A DNA stretch of 64,000 bases from Myxococcales bacterium (GCA_016706545.1 JADJJK010000019.1:1-64000), one strand, 5' to 3'. Counted from the stretch's first letter, positions 9,627-19,248 are shown. Notes: generated by a model not told the origin, from the sequence alone. Translations and numbers: made by a program.

Positions 9627-12400
9627 GCGCCCTCCGGTCCTGCGGCCAGAGCTGACGCGCCCACCGCCGAGGGCGCCGCGCCGGCCGCCGAGGGCGCCGC
9701 CGAGAGCTCGCCCTCCCCGACAGGCAGCCGCGGCGGCTCGCCCCCGGTGGGCAGCGTCACGCAGAACACCGCCCCGGCGCCGGCGCGCCGCTGCAGGCGG
9801 ATCGATCCGCCGTGCGCCTCGGCGATGCCGCGGCAGATCGCCAGCCCGAGCCCCGCGCCGGCCACGCCGGCGTGATCGCCGCGGAAGAACTTGGTGAACA
9901 CCGCCTGCTCGGCCCCCTCGGCGATCCCGGGGCCGTGATCGATCACCTCGAACTCCACCGTGTCGCCCACCCGCCGCGCCGCCAGCTCGATGGGCGAGCC
10001 CGGCGGCGTGTACTTGGCCGCGTTCTCGAGCAGGTTGACCACCACCTGCTCGAGCAGCACCGGGTCCACCAGCACCAGCGGCACCTCGGCGTCGATGTCC
10101 ACCGAGATCTTGCGCTCGCCGAGCCGCGGCTCCAGGCGGGTCAGCGCGGAGCCGAAGATCTCCTCCAGCGGGACCCAGTCGCGGCGCAGCGAGAGCGCGC
10201 CGGACTCCAGCCGGGTCATGTCGAGCAGGTTGGCCACCAGCCGCTCGAGCCGCTCGGCCTCGTCGCAGATCGATCCCACCAGCTCCTGCCGCGTGCCCTC
10301 GGGCAGGCCGCCGTCGTCCCGCAGGGTGGTGGCCGCGCCGGTGATCGACGCCAGCGGCGTGCGCAGATCATGCGACACCGCGGACAAGAGCGAGCTGCGC
10401 ATCTCCTCGGTGCGGGCGCGCAGGGCCGCCACCCTCACCTCGCTGGCCAGGCGGTGGCGCTCCAGCGCGCCCGCCACCTGCCGCGAGAACAGCTCGAGGA
10501 ACGCCCGCTGCTCGGTGCGCAGCGGTTGCCGATCTGCGGGTCGCAGCGCCAGCGCCCCCTCGACGCGCGTGCTGCTGCGCAGCGGCGCGCACACGCAGGC
10601 CGACGACGGCAGCGTGTCGGTGCCCAGCCCGGCCAGCGACTCGTGGCGCAGCACCCAGCTCGCCACGGTGTGCTCGCGCTCATCGAGGGTCACCTCCGGT
10701 GGCCACGCGCCGATCGAGACGCCGGCGCCCTCGCCGCCAGCCTGGACCACCGCGGCCTGCGCGCCAAACGCCTCGGCGGCGTGCCGGGCCGCGACCTCGC
10801 CGATCTGCGCGGGCTGCTCGGCGGCGGCCAGATCGCGGGTCAGCGCGAAGAGCACGGCGCTCCGCTCTTCGCGCGCCAGCGCCTCGCGCTCCTGTGCCTT
10901 GAGCCGGCGCGTCAGCTCGCTGATCATCAAGCTGACCCCGAACATCATCGCGAAGGTCAGGACGTAGCGGTGGTCGGCCACCGCGAACGTGTTAAGCGGC
11001 TCGACGAAGAAGAAGTCATAGGCCGCGACCGACAACGCCGCGGACAGCACCGCTGGCCCTCGGCCAAACAAGATCGCCGACATCATCACGGCGAGCAGAA
11101 ACAGCATCTCCGGATCGGGCAGGCCCAAGAGGGCCCGCAGCGCCAGCGTCATCCCCAGGGTGATCGCGACGATCGCCGCCGCGGCCAGGTGGGGCCCCAG
11201 GCGCTGGCGCTCGCCGGGCTCCGGTCGCGGGCGCGGCGGCGCGCCCTCGTCCTGCGCGCCGCTGATCACGTGAACGTCGATGTCGCCGCTGCCGCGCACG
11301 ATCTCGTCGAGCAGCGAGCCACGCACCCGGTCCCATAGCCGCGAGTGGGTCGGTTTGCCGACGAGGATGCGGGTGACGTTGTGCTTGCGCGAGTGCGCGA
11401 GCAAGGTCTGGGACACGCCCCGCCCGGTCAAGCGGGTGACGGTGGCGCCCAGGCTCTCCGCCACCCGCAGGTGTGCCTCCAGCCGCTGCCGATCGGCGTC
11501 GCTGAGCTTGGCCAGCACCGAGGACTCCACGTAGGCCGCGCTCCACGGGCAGCGCAGGCCCGCGGCCATGCGCGCCCCGGTGCGGAGGAGGCGCGCCGAG
11601 CTGGGCGCCGGACCCACGCACACGAGGATCCGCTCCCCCGCGGGCCAGGTCGCCTGGACGCCGTGCTGCTCGCGGTACTCCAGCACGTCCTCGTCCACGC
11701 GCTGCGCGGTGCGGCGCAGCGCCAGCTCGCGCAGCGCCAGCAGGTTGCCGCGCTGAAAGAAGTGCTCGGCGGCGCGCCGCGCCTGCTCCGGCAGGTACAC
11801 CTTGCCCTCGGCCAGCCGCTGCAGCAGCTCCTCCGGCGCGATGTCCACCAGCTCCATCGACTCGGCCTCATCGAGCACGTGATCGGGCACGGTCTCGCGC
11901 ACCTGGATGCGGGTGATCTGCGAGACCACGTCGTTGAGGCTCTCCACGTGCTGGACGTTCATCGTGGTCAGCACGTCGATGCCGTGCTCCAGCAGCTCCA
12001 GCACGTCCTGCCAGCGCTTGGCGTGGCGCGAGCCCGGCGCGTTGGTGTGCGCCAGCTCGTCCACCAGCAGGACCTGCGGCCGGCGCGCCAGCGCCGCGTC
12101 GAGGTCCAGCTCCTCGAGCACGCGGTCGCGATACTCCACCTTGCGCCGCGGCATCAGCTCGAGCCCCAGGAGCAAGGCCGCGGTGTCCATGCGGCGGTGG
12201 GTCTCGACCAGGCCCACCACCACGTCGAGCTTCTGTTCGGACACCAGATCGCGCGCCACCTGCAGCATGCGATAGGTCTTGCCGACGCCCGGCGCGAAGC
12301 CAAAGAAGATCTTCAGCTTGCCGCGCCGCGCGCGCTCCTCCTCCTCCTTGACCCGGCGCAGCAAGGCGTCGGGATCTGGCCGCTCGGCGCCGTCGGTCAT
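9623..12400 (-). CDS. kdpD: KdpD, potassium/osmotic sensor histidine kinase
   Basis: The product of about 925 residues has the full KdpD layout. The N-terminal KdpD domain carries a Walker-type loop (GFAPGVGKTY) and LVDELAHTN. A universal-stress-protein-like domain follows (ILVCVGPAPSSARLLRTG). Four closely spaced membrane helices come next (LGLPDPEMLFLLAVMMSAIL and neighbours), then a GAF-like domain. The histidine kinase core has the H-box SAVSHDLRTPLASI, N-box LLENAAKYTPPG and G-box DHGPGIAEG. It senses low potassium or turgor and phosphorylates KdpE. An alternative ATG 15 bases upstream (12415) would add five residues. The gene lies 58 bp after kdpC and overlaps kdpE by 4 bases. Confidence 0.95.
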   Translation of the reverse strand: MTDGAERPDPDALLRRVKEEEERARRGKLKIFFGFAPGVGKTYRMLQVARDLVSEQKLDVVVGLVETHRRMDTAALLLGLELMPRRKVEYRDRVLEELDLDAALARRPQVLLVDELAHTNAPGSRHAKRWQDVLELLEHGIDVLTTMNVQHVESLNDVVSQITRIQVRETVPDHVLDEAESMELVDIAPEELLQRLAEGKVYLPEQARRAAEHFFQRGNLLALRELALRRTAQRVDEDVLEYREQHGVQATWPAGERILVCVGPAPSSARLLRTGARMAAGLRCPWSAAYVESSVLAKLSDADRQRLEAHLRVAESLGATVTRLTGRGVSQTLLAHSRKHNVTRILVGKPTHSRLWDRVRGSLLDEIVRGSGDIDVHVISGAQDEGAPPRPRPEPGERQRLGPHLAAAAIVAITLGMTLALRALLGLPDPEMLFLLAVMMSAILFGRGPAVLSAALSVAAYDFFFVEPLNTFAVADHRYVLTFAMMFGVSLMISELTRRLKAQEREALAREERSAVLFALTRDLAAAEQPAQIGEVAARHAAEAFGAQAAVVQAGGEGAGVSIGAWPPEVTLDEREHTVASWVLRHESLAGLGTDTLPSSACVCAPLRSSTRVEGALALRPADRQPLRTEQRAFLELFSRQVAGALERHRLASEVRVAALRARTEEMRSSLLSAVSHDLRTPLASITGAATTLRDDGGLPEGTRQELVGSICDEAERLERLVANLLDMTRLESGALSLRRDWVPLEEIFGSALTRLEPRLGERKISVDIDAEVPLVLVDPVLLEQVVVNLLENAAKYTPPGSPIELAARRVGDTVEFEVIDHGPGIAEGAEQAVFTKFFRGDHAGVAGAGLGLAICRGIAEAHGGSIRLQRRAGAGAVFCVTLPTGGEPPRLPVGEGELSAAPSAAGAAPSAVGASALAAGPEGA

Positions 12401-12458
12401 CGCGCCCGCCAGCATGCCACGAAGTCTGGGCAGCGGCGCCAGGCGAGCGCCAGCGCCA

Positions 12459-13103
12459 TCACGGCAGGCTCTCGAGCGCCAGGTTCAGGAGCAGGACATT
12501 GACCCGCGGCTCCCCCAGGACCCCGAAGGTCCGGCCCTCGACATGAGCCGCCACCAGCGCGCGCAGCCTCGCCTCATCCAGCGCGCGCACCTTGGCCACG
12601 CGAGGCACCTGCCACAGCGCGGCGGCGGGCGAGATGTGCGGATCCAGGCCGCTGCCCGACGCGGTGACCAGATCCACCGGCACCCGCGGTGCCCCGGCCG
12701 CGCCAGCGCCCAGCGCCGCTGCGCGCGCGCCAAACGCCTCCACCAGCGCCGGGTTGGAGGGACCGAGGTTCGAGCCGGTGGAGGCCGCGGCGTTGTACGG
12801 GGCTGGCCCGGTCGCGGACGGCCGGCTCCAGAACAGCCCCGGCGAGGCGAAGGCCTGGCCGATGAGCCTCGAGCCGACCACCTGGCCGTCGCGATGGATC
12901 AGGCTGCCGCTGGCCTCGTCGGGGAACGCCACCTGCGCCGCACCGGTGACCAGCAACGGATAGACGACGCCGGTGAGCGCGGTCATCACCAGCAACATGC
13001 GCGCGGCCGGCAGCCACAGCCCGCGCGCCGCGCCGTCCGGCTCGGCGCCGGCTGGCTCGGCGCCGGGAGCCGGCGCCTGGTTCGTGGAGGATCGCTGCGT
13101 CAT
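12459..13103 (-). CDS. kdpC: KdpC, potassium-transporting ATPase subunit C
   Basis: The 214-residue product has an N-terminal Ala/Pro-rich cytoplasmic stretch and one membrane helix (MLLVMTALTGVVYPLLVTGA). The periplasmic KdpC domain has the conserved YNAAASTGSNLGPSNP and ASGSGLDPHISPAAALWQV segments. KdpC stabilises the KdpFABC complex and is thought to raise its affinity for ATP. It sits 13 bp downstream of kdpB. The N-terminal extension of about 30 residues before the helix is longer than in the E. coli protein. Confidence 0.95.
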   Translation of the reverse strand: MTQRSSTNQAPAPGAEPAGAEPDGAARGLWLPAARMLLVMTALTGVVYPLLVTGAAQVAFPDEASGSLIHRDGQVVGSRLIGQAFASPGLFWSRPSATGPAPYNAAASTGSNLGPSNPALVEAFGARAAALGAGAAGAPRVPVDLVTASGSGLDPHISPAAALWQVPRVAKVRALDEARLRALVAAHVEGRTFGVLGEPRVNVLLLNLALESLP

Positions 13104-13116
13104 GACATCTCTTCTT

Positions 13117-15273
13117 TCACCCGATCCCCAGCGCGGTCAGCGCCAGGTCCAGGAGCTTGATGCAGGGGAACGGCAGCACCACGCCGCCGAGCCCGTAGAC
13201 GAGCAGGTTGCGCCGCAGCAGCACCGGCGCGGGCGCCGGCCGGTACCGGATGCCGCGCAGCGCCAGCGGGATGAGCGCGATGATGATGAGCGCGTTGAAG
13301 ATGACCGCCGAGAGCACGGCGGAGACCGGCGAGGCCAGGCGCATCACGTTGAGCGCGCCCAGCGACGGGTACGTCACCACGAACGCGGCCGGGATGATGG
13401 CGAAGTACTTGGAGATATCGTTGGCGATGCTGAACGTGGTGAGCGCGCCGCGCGTCATCAGGAGCTGCTTGCCGATCTCGACGATCGACAGCAGCTTGGT
13501 CGGGCTCGAGTCCAGATCGACCATGTTGCCGGCCTCCTTGGCGGCCTGGGTCCCCGAGTTCATCGCCACCGCCACGTCGGCCTGCGCCAGCGCCGGCGCG
13601 TCGTTGGTGCCGTCGCCGGTCATGGCCACCAGGTGGCCCTGCTGTTGCTGCTGCCGGATCAGCGCCAGCTTGGCCTCCGGGGTGGCCTCGGCCAGGAAGT
13701 CGTCCACCCCGGCCTCGGCGGCGATGGCGGCGGCGGTCAGCGGGTTGTCGCCGGTGATCATCACGGTGCGGATGCCGATGCGGCGCAGCTCCGCGAAGCG
13801 CTCGCGCAGCCCCGGCTTGACGATGTCCTTGAGCCGCACGACGCCCAGCACCTTGGCGCCCTCGGCCACCACCAGCGGCGTCGCGCCCTGCCGCGCCACC
13901 TCCTCCACCTGCGCGCGCACCCGCGCCGGCAGCTCGCCGCCCGCGTCTTGCACGAAGCGGTCGACCGCATCGGCGGCGCCCTTGCGGAGCTGCCGTAGCT
14001 GCCGCGCAGGACCTTCGCCGGCCAAGAGGTCCACGCCGCTCATCCGCGTCTGCGCGGTGAACGGCACCGGCTGGGCCCCCAGCGCGTCCGCGGTGCGCAC
14101 CGGCTGCTGGTAGCGCGCCAGCGCCAGCGCCACGATGCTGCGCCCCTCGGGCGTCTCGTCGGTGAGCGAGGCGAGCTGCGCGGCCTCGGCGAGCGCGCCC
14201 TCGCTCACGCCCGGCGCGGGCAAGAACTCCGTGGCCTGCCGGTTGCCGTACGTGATGGTGCCGGTCTTGTCGAGCAGGAGCACGTCCACGTCGCCGGCCG
14301 CCTCCACCGCGCGCCCCGAGGTCGCGATCACGTTGGCCTGGATCAGCCGGTCCATGCCGGCGATGCCGATGGCCGACAAGAGGCCGCCGATCGTCGTCGG
14401 GATCAGGCACACCAGCAGCGCCACCAGCACCGTCAGCCCCACCGCGGAGCCCGCGCCGGTGACCTTCACCGCGAACTGCGAGAACGGCAGCACGGTGACC
14501 GTGGCCAGCAGAAAGACGATGGTGAGCCCGGCCAGCAAGATGTCCAGGGCGATCTCGTTGGGGGTCTTGTGCCGCTTGGCGCCCTCCACCATGGAGATCA
14601 TCCGGTCAAGGAAGGTCTCCCCTGGATTCGCGGTGACCCGCACCAGCAACCAGTCCGAGAGCACGCGCGTCCCGCCGGTGACCGCGCTGCGATCGCCGCC
14701 GCTCTCGCGGATGACCGGCGCGCTCTCGCCGGTGATGGCGCTCTCGTCGACCGACGCCACGCCGTCCTCGATCTCGCCGTCCGCCGGGATGAGCTCGCCG
14801 GCGACCACGAGCACGCGGTCATCCAGGCGCAGCGCCGAGGACAGCACCTGGTCCAGGTGCTGCTGGCGAAGCGCCTCGCTGGCGACCAGCTCGCCCACCG
14901 ACACGCCGCCGGGCTCGCCCGCGCGCAGGCGGTGCGCGGCGACCTCCCGCCGCGCCTTGCGCAAGGTGTCGGCCTGCGCCTTGCCGCGCCCCTCCGCCAT
15001 GGCCTCGGCGAAGTTGGCGAACAGCACGGTGAACCACAGGCACGCGGACACCGCGCCGACGAACGCCGGGCTCGACTCGGCGCCACCCTTGGGGCTCGCC
15101 ACCAGCGCATGAAAGAACAGCGCGCTGGTGAACAAGCTGCCGACCTCGACGACGAACATCACCGGGTTGCGGATCATCCGTCGCGGATCGAGCTTTCTCA
15201 CCGCGTCACGCGCCGCCACCCGCACGATCGCAGGATCGAAGAGGCCGCGAGCAGAGGAAGCAGGGGTGGTCAT
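13117..15273 (-). CDS. kdpB: KdpB, P-type potassium-transporting ATPase catalytic subunit
   Basis: The 718-residue product is a type IA P-type ATPase. It shows the phosphorylation motif DKTGTITYG, the hinge MTGDGTNDAPALAQADVAVA, the phosphatase motif (ITGESAPVIRES) and hydrophobic helices typical of KdpB. It hydrolyses ATP to drive high-affinity potassium uptake through KdpA in the inner membrane. The reading frame is open far upstream, but ATG 15273 (MTTPASSARGLFDP) is the family start and overlaps the kdpA stop by 4 bases (ATGA), indicating coupled translation. Confidence 0.97.
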   Translation of the reverse strand: MTTPASSARGLFDPAIVRVAARDAVRKLDPRRMIRNPVMFVVEVGSLFTSALFFHALVASPKGGAESSPAFVGAVSACLWFTVLFANFAEAMAEGRGKAQADTLRKARREVAAHRLRAGEPGGVSVGELVASEALRQQHLDQVLSSALRLDDRVLVVAGELIPADGEIEDGVASVDESAITGESAPVIRESGGDRSAVTGGTRVLSDWLLVRVTANPGETFLDRMISMVEGAKRHKTPNEIALDILLAGLTIVFLLATVTVLPFSQFAVKVTGAGSAVGLTVLVALLVCLIPTTIGGLLSAIGIAGMDRLIQANVIATSGRAVEAAGDVDVLLLDKTGTITYGNRQATEFLPAPGVSEGALAEAAQLASLTDETPEGRSIVALALARYQQPVRTADALGAQPVPFTAQTRMSGVDLLAGEGPARQLRQLRKGAADAVDRFVQDAGGELPARVRAQVEEVARQGATPLVVAEGAKVLGVVRLKDIVKPGLRERFAELRRIGIRTVMITGDNPLTAAAIAAEAGVDDFLAEATPEAKLALIRQQQQQGHLVAMTGDGTNDAPALAQADVAVAMNSGTQAAKEAGNMVDLDSSPTKLLSIVEIGKQLLMTRGALTTFSIANDISKYFAIIPAAFVVTYPSLGALNVMRLASPVSAVLSAVIFNALIIIALIPLALRGIRYRPAPAPVLLRRNLLVYGLGGVVLPFPCIKLLDLALTALGIG

Positions 15274-17018
15274 GGCAAGACCTCCGAGGGGGCGTTCGCC
15301 GTCAGGTGCTCTGCCACCGGCCCGAGCGCCAGCGCAGGAACGAAGGTGAGCGCGCCGACCAGCACCACCACGGCCACCAGCAGCCCGACGAACAGCGGGC
15401 CGTGGGTGGGCAACGTGCCGGCGGACGCCGGGACATGACGCTTGCTGGCCAGCGCGCCGGCCATGGCCAGCACCGCGATGATGAGCCAGTAGCGGCCGAT
15501 GAGCATGACCAGGCCGATCGCGGTGGCGTAGAACGGGCCGCTCACGGTCAGCCCGCCGAACGCCGAGCCGTTGTTGTTGGCGCCCGAGGAGAAGGCGTAC
15601 AGGATCTCGGAGAAGCCGTGCGTCCCCGGGTTGCCGAGCGGCGAGTTCCCCGCCGGCAGCACACAGGCCAGCGCGGTGCCGCACAGCACGCAGGCCGCCG
15701 GCAACAGCACCACCAGCGACGCCATCTTCAGCTCGAACGCCTCGATCTTCTTGCCCAGGTACTCCGGCGTGCGCCCCACCATCAGGCCGGCGATGAACAC
15801 CGCCAGGATGGCGTACACCAGCATGCCGTACAGGCCCGAGCCGACGCCGCCGAAGATGATCTCCCCGAGCTGCATCAGCCACAGCGGGACCATCCCGCCA
15901 AGCGGGGTGAAGCTGTCATGCATCGCGTTGACGGAGCCGTTGGAGGCCGCCGTGGTGGAGGTCGCCCACAGCGCGCTGTTGGCGATGCCAAAGCGCACCT
16001 CCTTGCCCTCCATGTTGCCGCCAGCGGACAGATCACTCGGCGCCTGGTCGACGCCCAGCGCCGCCAGCGCGGGGGTCCCCGCCTGCTCCGCGCCGACGGT
16101 CACCAACGTCAGGGGGATGAAGACCACCATCATGGCGGCCAGCACCGCGAAGCCCTGGCGCCGGTCCTTGACCAGCGCGCCAAACGTCACGCACAGCGCG
16201 GCGGGGATGAGCAAGATGGCCAGGAGCTGCAGCAGGTTCGTCAGCGGCGTCGGATTCTCGAACGGGTGCGCGGCGTTGGCGTTGAAGAAGCCACCGCCGT
16301 TGGTGCCGAGCTGCTTGATGGCGACCTGCGACGCGGCCGGCCCCAACGCCAGCACCTGCTCGACGCCGCCACCACCGCCGCCCTCGACGGAGTGCGCGAC
16401 CGCGGACGCCGCGAACGTCTGCACCACGCCCTGGGACACCAGCGCCAGCGCCAGCAGCAGCGACAGCGGCAGCAGCACGTAGACCGCGCTACGCGTGAGG
16501 TCCACCCAGAAGCTGCCCAGCGCGCGCGCGCCGCTGCGGGTGAGCCCGCGCACCAGCGCCACCAGCACGGCCATGCCGGTGGCCGCGGAGACGAAGTTTT
16601 GCACCCCCAGCCCCAGCATCTGCGTCAGGTGAGCCATGGTCGTCTCGCCGCCGTAGGCCTGCCAGTTGGTGTTGCTGGCGAAGCTGATGGCGGTGTTGAA
16701 CGAGACCTCCGGGGTCACCGCGCCGAGCTGCGCCGGGTTGCCCGGCAGCACCCCTTGCAGGCGCTGCAGCGCGTACACCACCAGCGCGCCGAGCAGGTTG
16801 AACACCAGCACCGCGGCGGCGTAGCGTCGCCAGCTCATCTCCTCGTCGGCGCGGACGCCGCACAGCCGGTAGCAGCCACGCTCCAGCCAGCCGCCCAGCC
16901 GCTGCGCGCCGTGCGCGGTCCCGGTGTAGACCCGCGCCATGTAGCCGCCGAGCGGCACCGCCAGCAAGAGCAGCAACGCGAGAAACAAGGCCACCTGAAA
17001 GAGGGAGTTGCCGGTCAT
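15270..17018 (-). CDS. kdpA: KdpA, potassium-binding channel-like subunit
   Basis: The 582-residue polytopic membrane protein has conserved KdpA segments: GGYMARVYTG near the N-terminus, VSFNTAISFASNTNWQAYGG, LGTNGGGFFNANAAHPFENP and EILYAFSSGANNNGSAFGG. The Gly-rich stretches form the selectivity filter. It binds and conducts potassium within KdpFABC. ATG 17018 overlaps the stop of kdpF by 4 bases. The open frame before it is the kdpF region in another frame and is not part of the protein. Confidence 0.97.
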   Translation of the reverse strand: MTGNSLFQVALFLALLLLLAVPLGGYMARVYTGTAHGAQRLGGWLERGCYRLCGVRADEEMSWRRYAAAVLVFNLLGALVVYALQRLQGVLPGNPAQLGAVTPEVSFNTAISFASNTNWQAYGGETTMAHLTQMLGLGVQNFVSAATGMAVLVALVRGLTRSGARALGSFWVDLTRSAVYVLLPLSLLLALALVSQGVVQTFAASAVAHSVEGGGGGGVEQVLALGPAASQVAIKQLGTNGGGFFNANAAHPFENPTPLTNLLQLLAILLIPAALCVTFGALVKDRRQGFAVLAAMMVVFIPLTLVTVGAEQAGTPALAALGVDQAPSDLSAGGNMEGKEVRFGIANSALWATSTTAASNGSVNAMHDSFTPLGGMVPLWLMQLGEIIFGGVGSGLYGMLVYAILAVFIAGLMVGRTPEYLGKKIEAFELKMASLVVLLPAACVLCGTALACVLPAGNSPLGNPGTHGFSEILYAFSSGANNNGSAFGGLTVSGPFYATAIGLVMLIGRYWLIIAVLAMAGALASKRHVPASAGTLPTHGPLFVGLLVAVVVLVGALTFVPALALGPVAEHLTANAPSEVLP

Positions 17019-17107
17019 GACAGCCGCTCCGGTGCCAGCAAGGCGAACAGCAGGTAGCCCAGGAGCGCCAGGGTGATGAGGCCACCCACCCACACCAGCG
17101 CGGTCAC
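17015..17107 (-). CDS. kdpF: KdpF, small stabilising subunit of the Kdp ATPase
   Basis: This 30-residue single-helix protein starts at GTG 17107 (reads M-TALVWVGGLITLALLGYLL, ending LLAPERLS). Length and the closing P-E-R/K motif match KdpF, a lipid-like stabiliser of KdpFABC. GGGAGG lies about 8 bases upstream. The GTG overlaps the stop of the preceding 28-residue reading frame (GTGA) and the stop overlaps kdpA (ATGA), so three cistrons are chained. Confidence 0.88.
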   Translation of the reverse strand: MTALVWVGGLITLALLGYLLFALLAPERLS

Positions 17108-17190
17108 GGCGCCAACCTCCCGCACAACCGAACAAGCCCCCAGGACAGGGCAAAGAAGCCAGCGAGCGCGAGCAAGAACACGAGGTCCAT
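17104..17190 (-). CDS. 28-residue membrane peptide at the head of the kdp operon
   Basis: From ATG 17190 the minus strand encodes MDLVFLLALAGFFALSWGLV followed by RLCGRLAP and a stop. It is one hydrophobic helix with a short basic cytoplasmic-looking tail. Its stop overlaps the kdpF GTG start (GTGA), so translation is probably coupled, which supports a real gene. I recall similar short reading frames ahead of kdpF in other bacteria but cannot confirm that here. It may be an additional small subunit of KdpFABC or a leader peptide. TACCAG lies six bases before the ATG and no Shine-Dalgarno is seen, so it may be the first, leaderless cistron of the kdp message. Confidence 0.55.
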   Translation of the reverse strand: MDLVFLLALAGFFALSWGLVRLCGRLAP

Positions 17191-17367
17191 GCGTCACTGG
17201 TAGCGCTCGCGACCTCGGCGCAGCGTCAAGGCGCAGCCGGCGCCGATCAAGAAACCATCAAGCAGCCCCAGCAAGGGCCCGGCCGCGCACTTCCATAAGT
17301 CCCCGTCACGTCATGGCTTGGGCCCCCTGCGACATCACAAACCCCGAGCGCGCCCGCCGAATCGCCC

Positions 17368-17373
17368 TATACT
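17368..17373 (+). promoter_or_regulatory. -10 hexamer TATACT six bases before ATG (leaderless start)
   Basis: TATACT is followed by AGCGGC and then ATG 17380. There is no Shine-Dalgarno, and the expected transcription start falls on the start codon. Confidence 0.55.
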
Positions 17374-17379
17374 AGCGGC

Positions 17380-19242
17380 ATGAGTGAATCCGAGACCACG
17401 TCGCGGAACCGAAGTAGCTTGCTCTGGCTGCTGCTCGTGATCGCACTCGCGGTGGTGTGGTGGTACCTGCGCCCCGCGCCGGAACACCTGGGGTCGTCCG
17501 GCGACAGCTCGGCGCTCGCAGAGATCACCGGCGATGACCCAGACGACATCCTCGTCGATCTGCGTGACGACACGAGCGACGCCAAGGTGGCGCAGCTCGA
17601 GTCCGAGCTTGGCCTCGACCTGGTCCTCGTCTCCGCGCAGTCGCAGGACGAGCGCTTCTACCGCGCCAAGGTGAGCCCGGCCCGCCGCGACGCCATCCTG
17701 GCGGCGCTGGCCGGCAAGGCCGAGGTCGAGCTGGCGGAGCCGGACAGCCAGCTCGCCGCCACGCCGATGCCTGCCATGGAGGTCGCGGTGGCGCCGCCGG
17801 GCGTGGCCACCGAGGACTTCCCCAATGATCCTCAGTACAAGTACCAGTGGCACATGCGCCAGATCGGCATGACCGAGGCCTGGAAGCTGGCCGACGGCGG
17901 CGGCATCGTGGTGGCGGTGCTCGACACCGGCGTCGCCTACGAGGACTTCGAGAAGTACCACGAGCTGCCGGACCTCAAGGGCATCTCGTTCGTCGACGGC
18001 TACGACTTCGTCGACAACGACGCGCACGCCAACGACGACCACGGCCACGGCTCGCACGTCACCGGCACCATCGCGCAGGTCACCCACAACGGCATCGGCG
18101 TCACCGGCATCGCCCGCAACGTCAAGATCATGCCGCTCAAGGTGCTGTCGGCCTCCGGCTCCGGCTCGGTGGCCGGCATCGCCGACGCCATCCGCTACGC
18201 CGCCGACAAGGGCGCCAAGGTCATCAACATGAGCCTGGGAGGCCCGTTCCCGTCGCGCGCGCTCAAGAACGCCGTGGCGTACGCTCACAAGAAGGGCGTG
18301 GTGGTGGTGTGCGCCGCCGGCAATGACGGCCGCAGCAGCGTGGGCTACCCCGCGGCGTACCCGGGCGCGTTCGCCGTGTCCGCCACGCAGTTCGACGAGT
18401 CGGTCACCTTCTACTCGAACTTCGGCAAGGCCATCGACCTGGCGGCGCCGGGCGGCAACACCCGCGTGGACCAGAACGGCGACGGGATGCCGGACGGCGT
18501 CCTGCAGAACACCATCAAGATCGGCGACCCCACCGCCGACGACTACTTTGGCTACATGGGCACCTCCATGGCCTCGCCGCACGTGGCCGGCGTGGCCGCC
18601 CTCGTCGTGGGCGAGGGCGTGACCGATCCCGCGATGGTGGAGAAGATCCTGCAAGACAGCGCGCGCAAGCCCAACGGCCAGACCTACACCCGTGACCGCT
18701 ACGGCGCCGGCATCGTCGACGCGCCGGCCGCGGTGCTCAAGGCGCGCGCGGACGCGGGCGGCTATCAGCTCGGCCTGGGGCTCCTGCTCGCGGCAGCGGC
18801 GGCGGCGTCCATGCGCAAGCGCATCCGGCTGGGCGCGGGCTACCTGGGCGGCGTGATGGTCGGCGCCTCCGGCCTGTTCTTCCTGCCGTACCTGGCGCCG
18901 CAGCTCTCGTCGCTCCCTGGCGTCGAGCTGGTGACCCGCGGCTTGCCGTCGTGGGACATCAGCGTGCTCGGCCCGCTGGCGCACGGCAACGCGCTGTTCT
19001 TCAGCGCGCTCCTGCCGCTGGGCCTGCTGACCGTGGGCTACGGCGTGCGCCGGCTGCGCCCGCTCCTGGCGGGCCTGTCCATCGGCGTCGCGGCGCACCT
19101 GCTGTTTCACCTGGTGGTGCCGATGACGGAGATCCAGTACATGCCGGCGGCCTTTGGCGTGGAGGGCATCTGGCTGGCCGTCAACGCGCTGGTCGCGCTG
19201 GGGCTCGCTCGCCTCGCCTTGCTCCCGTCGAGTGAAGCTTAA
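17380..19242 (+). CDS. Subtilisin-family (S8) serine protease with C-terminal membrane domain
   Basis: The 620-residue protein has an N-terminal membrane helix (SLLWLLLVIALAVVWWYL, about residues 13-30) and an inhibitor-like propeptide region (about 50-125). The S8 catalytic domain has Asp182 (VAVLDTGVAY), His223 (HGHGSHVTGT), oxyanion Asn315 (AAGNDG) and Ser396 (GTSMASPHVAG). After the protease, about 470-620, come several hydrophobic helices (LGLGLLLAAAAAASM, LLPLGLLTVGYGV, LLAGLSIGVAAHLLFHLVV), so the enzyme is held in the membrane at both ends with the catalytic domain probably periplasmic. The fused polytopic C-terminus is unusual for secreted subtilases, and the substrate is unknown. 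The start is leaderless in type. The QueD-like gene follows after 6 bp. Confidence 0.93.
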   Translation: MSESETTSRNRSSLLWLLLVIALAVVWWYLRPAPEHLGSSGDSSALAEITGDDPDDILVDLRDDTSDAKVAQLESELGLDLVLVSAQSQDERFYRAKVSPARRDAILAALAGKAEVELAEPDSQLAATPMPAMEVAVAPPGVATEDFPNDPQYKYQWHMRQIGMTEAWKLADGGGIVVAVLDTGVAYEDFEKYHELPDLKGISFVDGYDFVDNDAHANDDHGHGSHVTGTIAQVTHNGIGVTGIARNVKIMPLKVLSASGSGSVAGIADAIRYAADKGAKVINMSLGGPFPSRALKNAVAYAHKKGVVVVCAAGNDGRSSVGYPAAYPGAFAVSATQFDESVTFYSNFGKAIDLAAPGGNTRVDQNGDGMPDGVLQNTIKIGDPTADDYFGYMGTSMASPHVAGVAALVVGEGVTDPAMVEKILQDSARKPNGQTYTRDRYGAGIVDAPAAVLKARADAGGYQLGLGLLLAAAAAASMRKRIRLGAGYLGGVMVGASGLFFLPYLAPQLSSLPGVELVTRGLPSWDISVLGPLAHGNALFFSALLPLGLLTVGYGVRRLRPLLAGLSIGVAAHLLFHLVVPMTEIQYMPAAFGVEGIWLAVNALVALGLARLALLPSSEA

Positions 19243-19248
19243 GACCTC

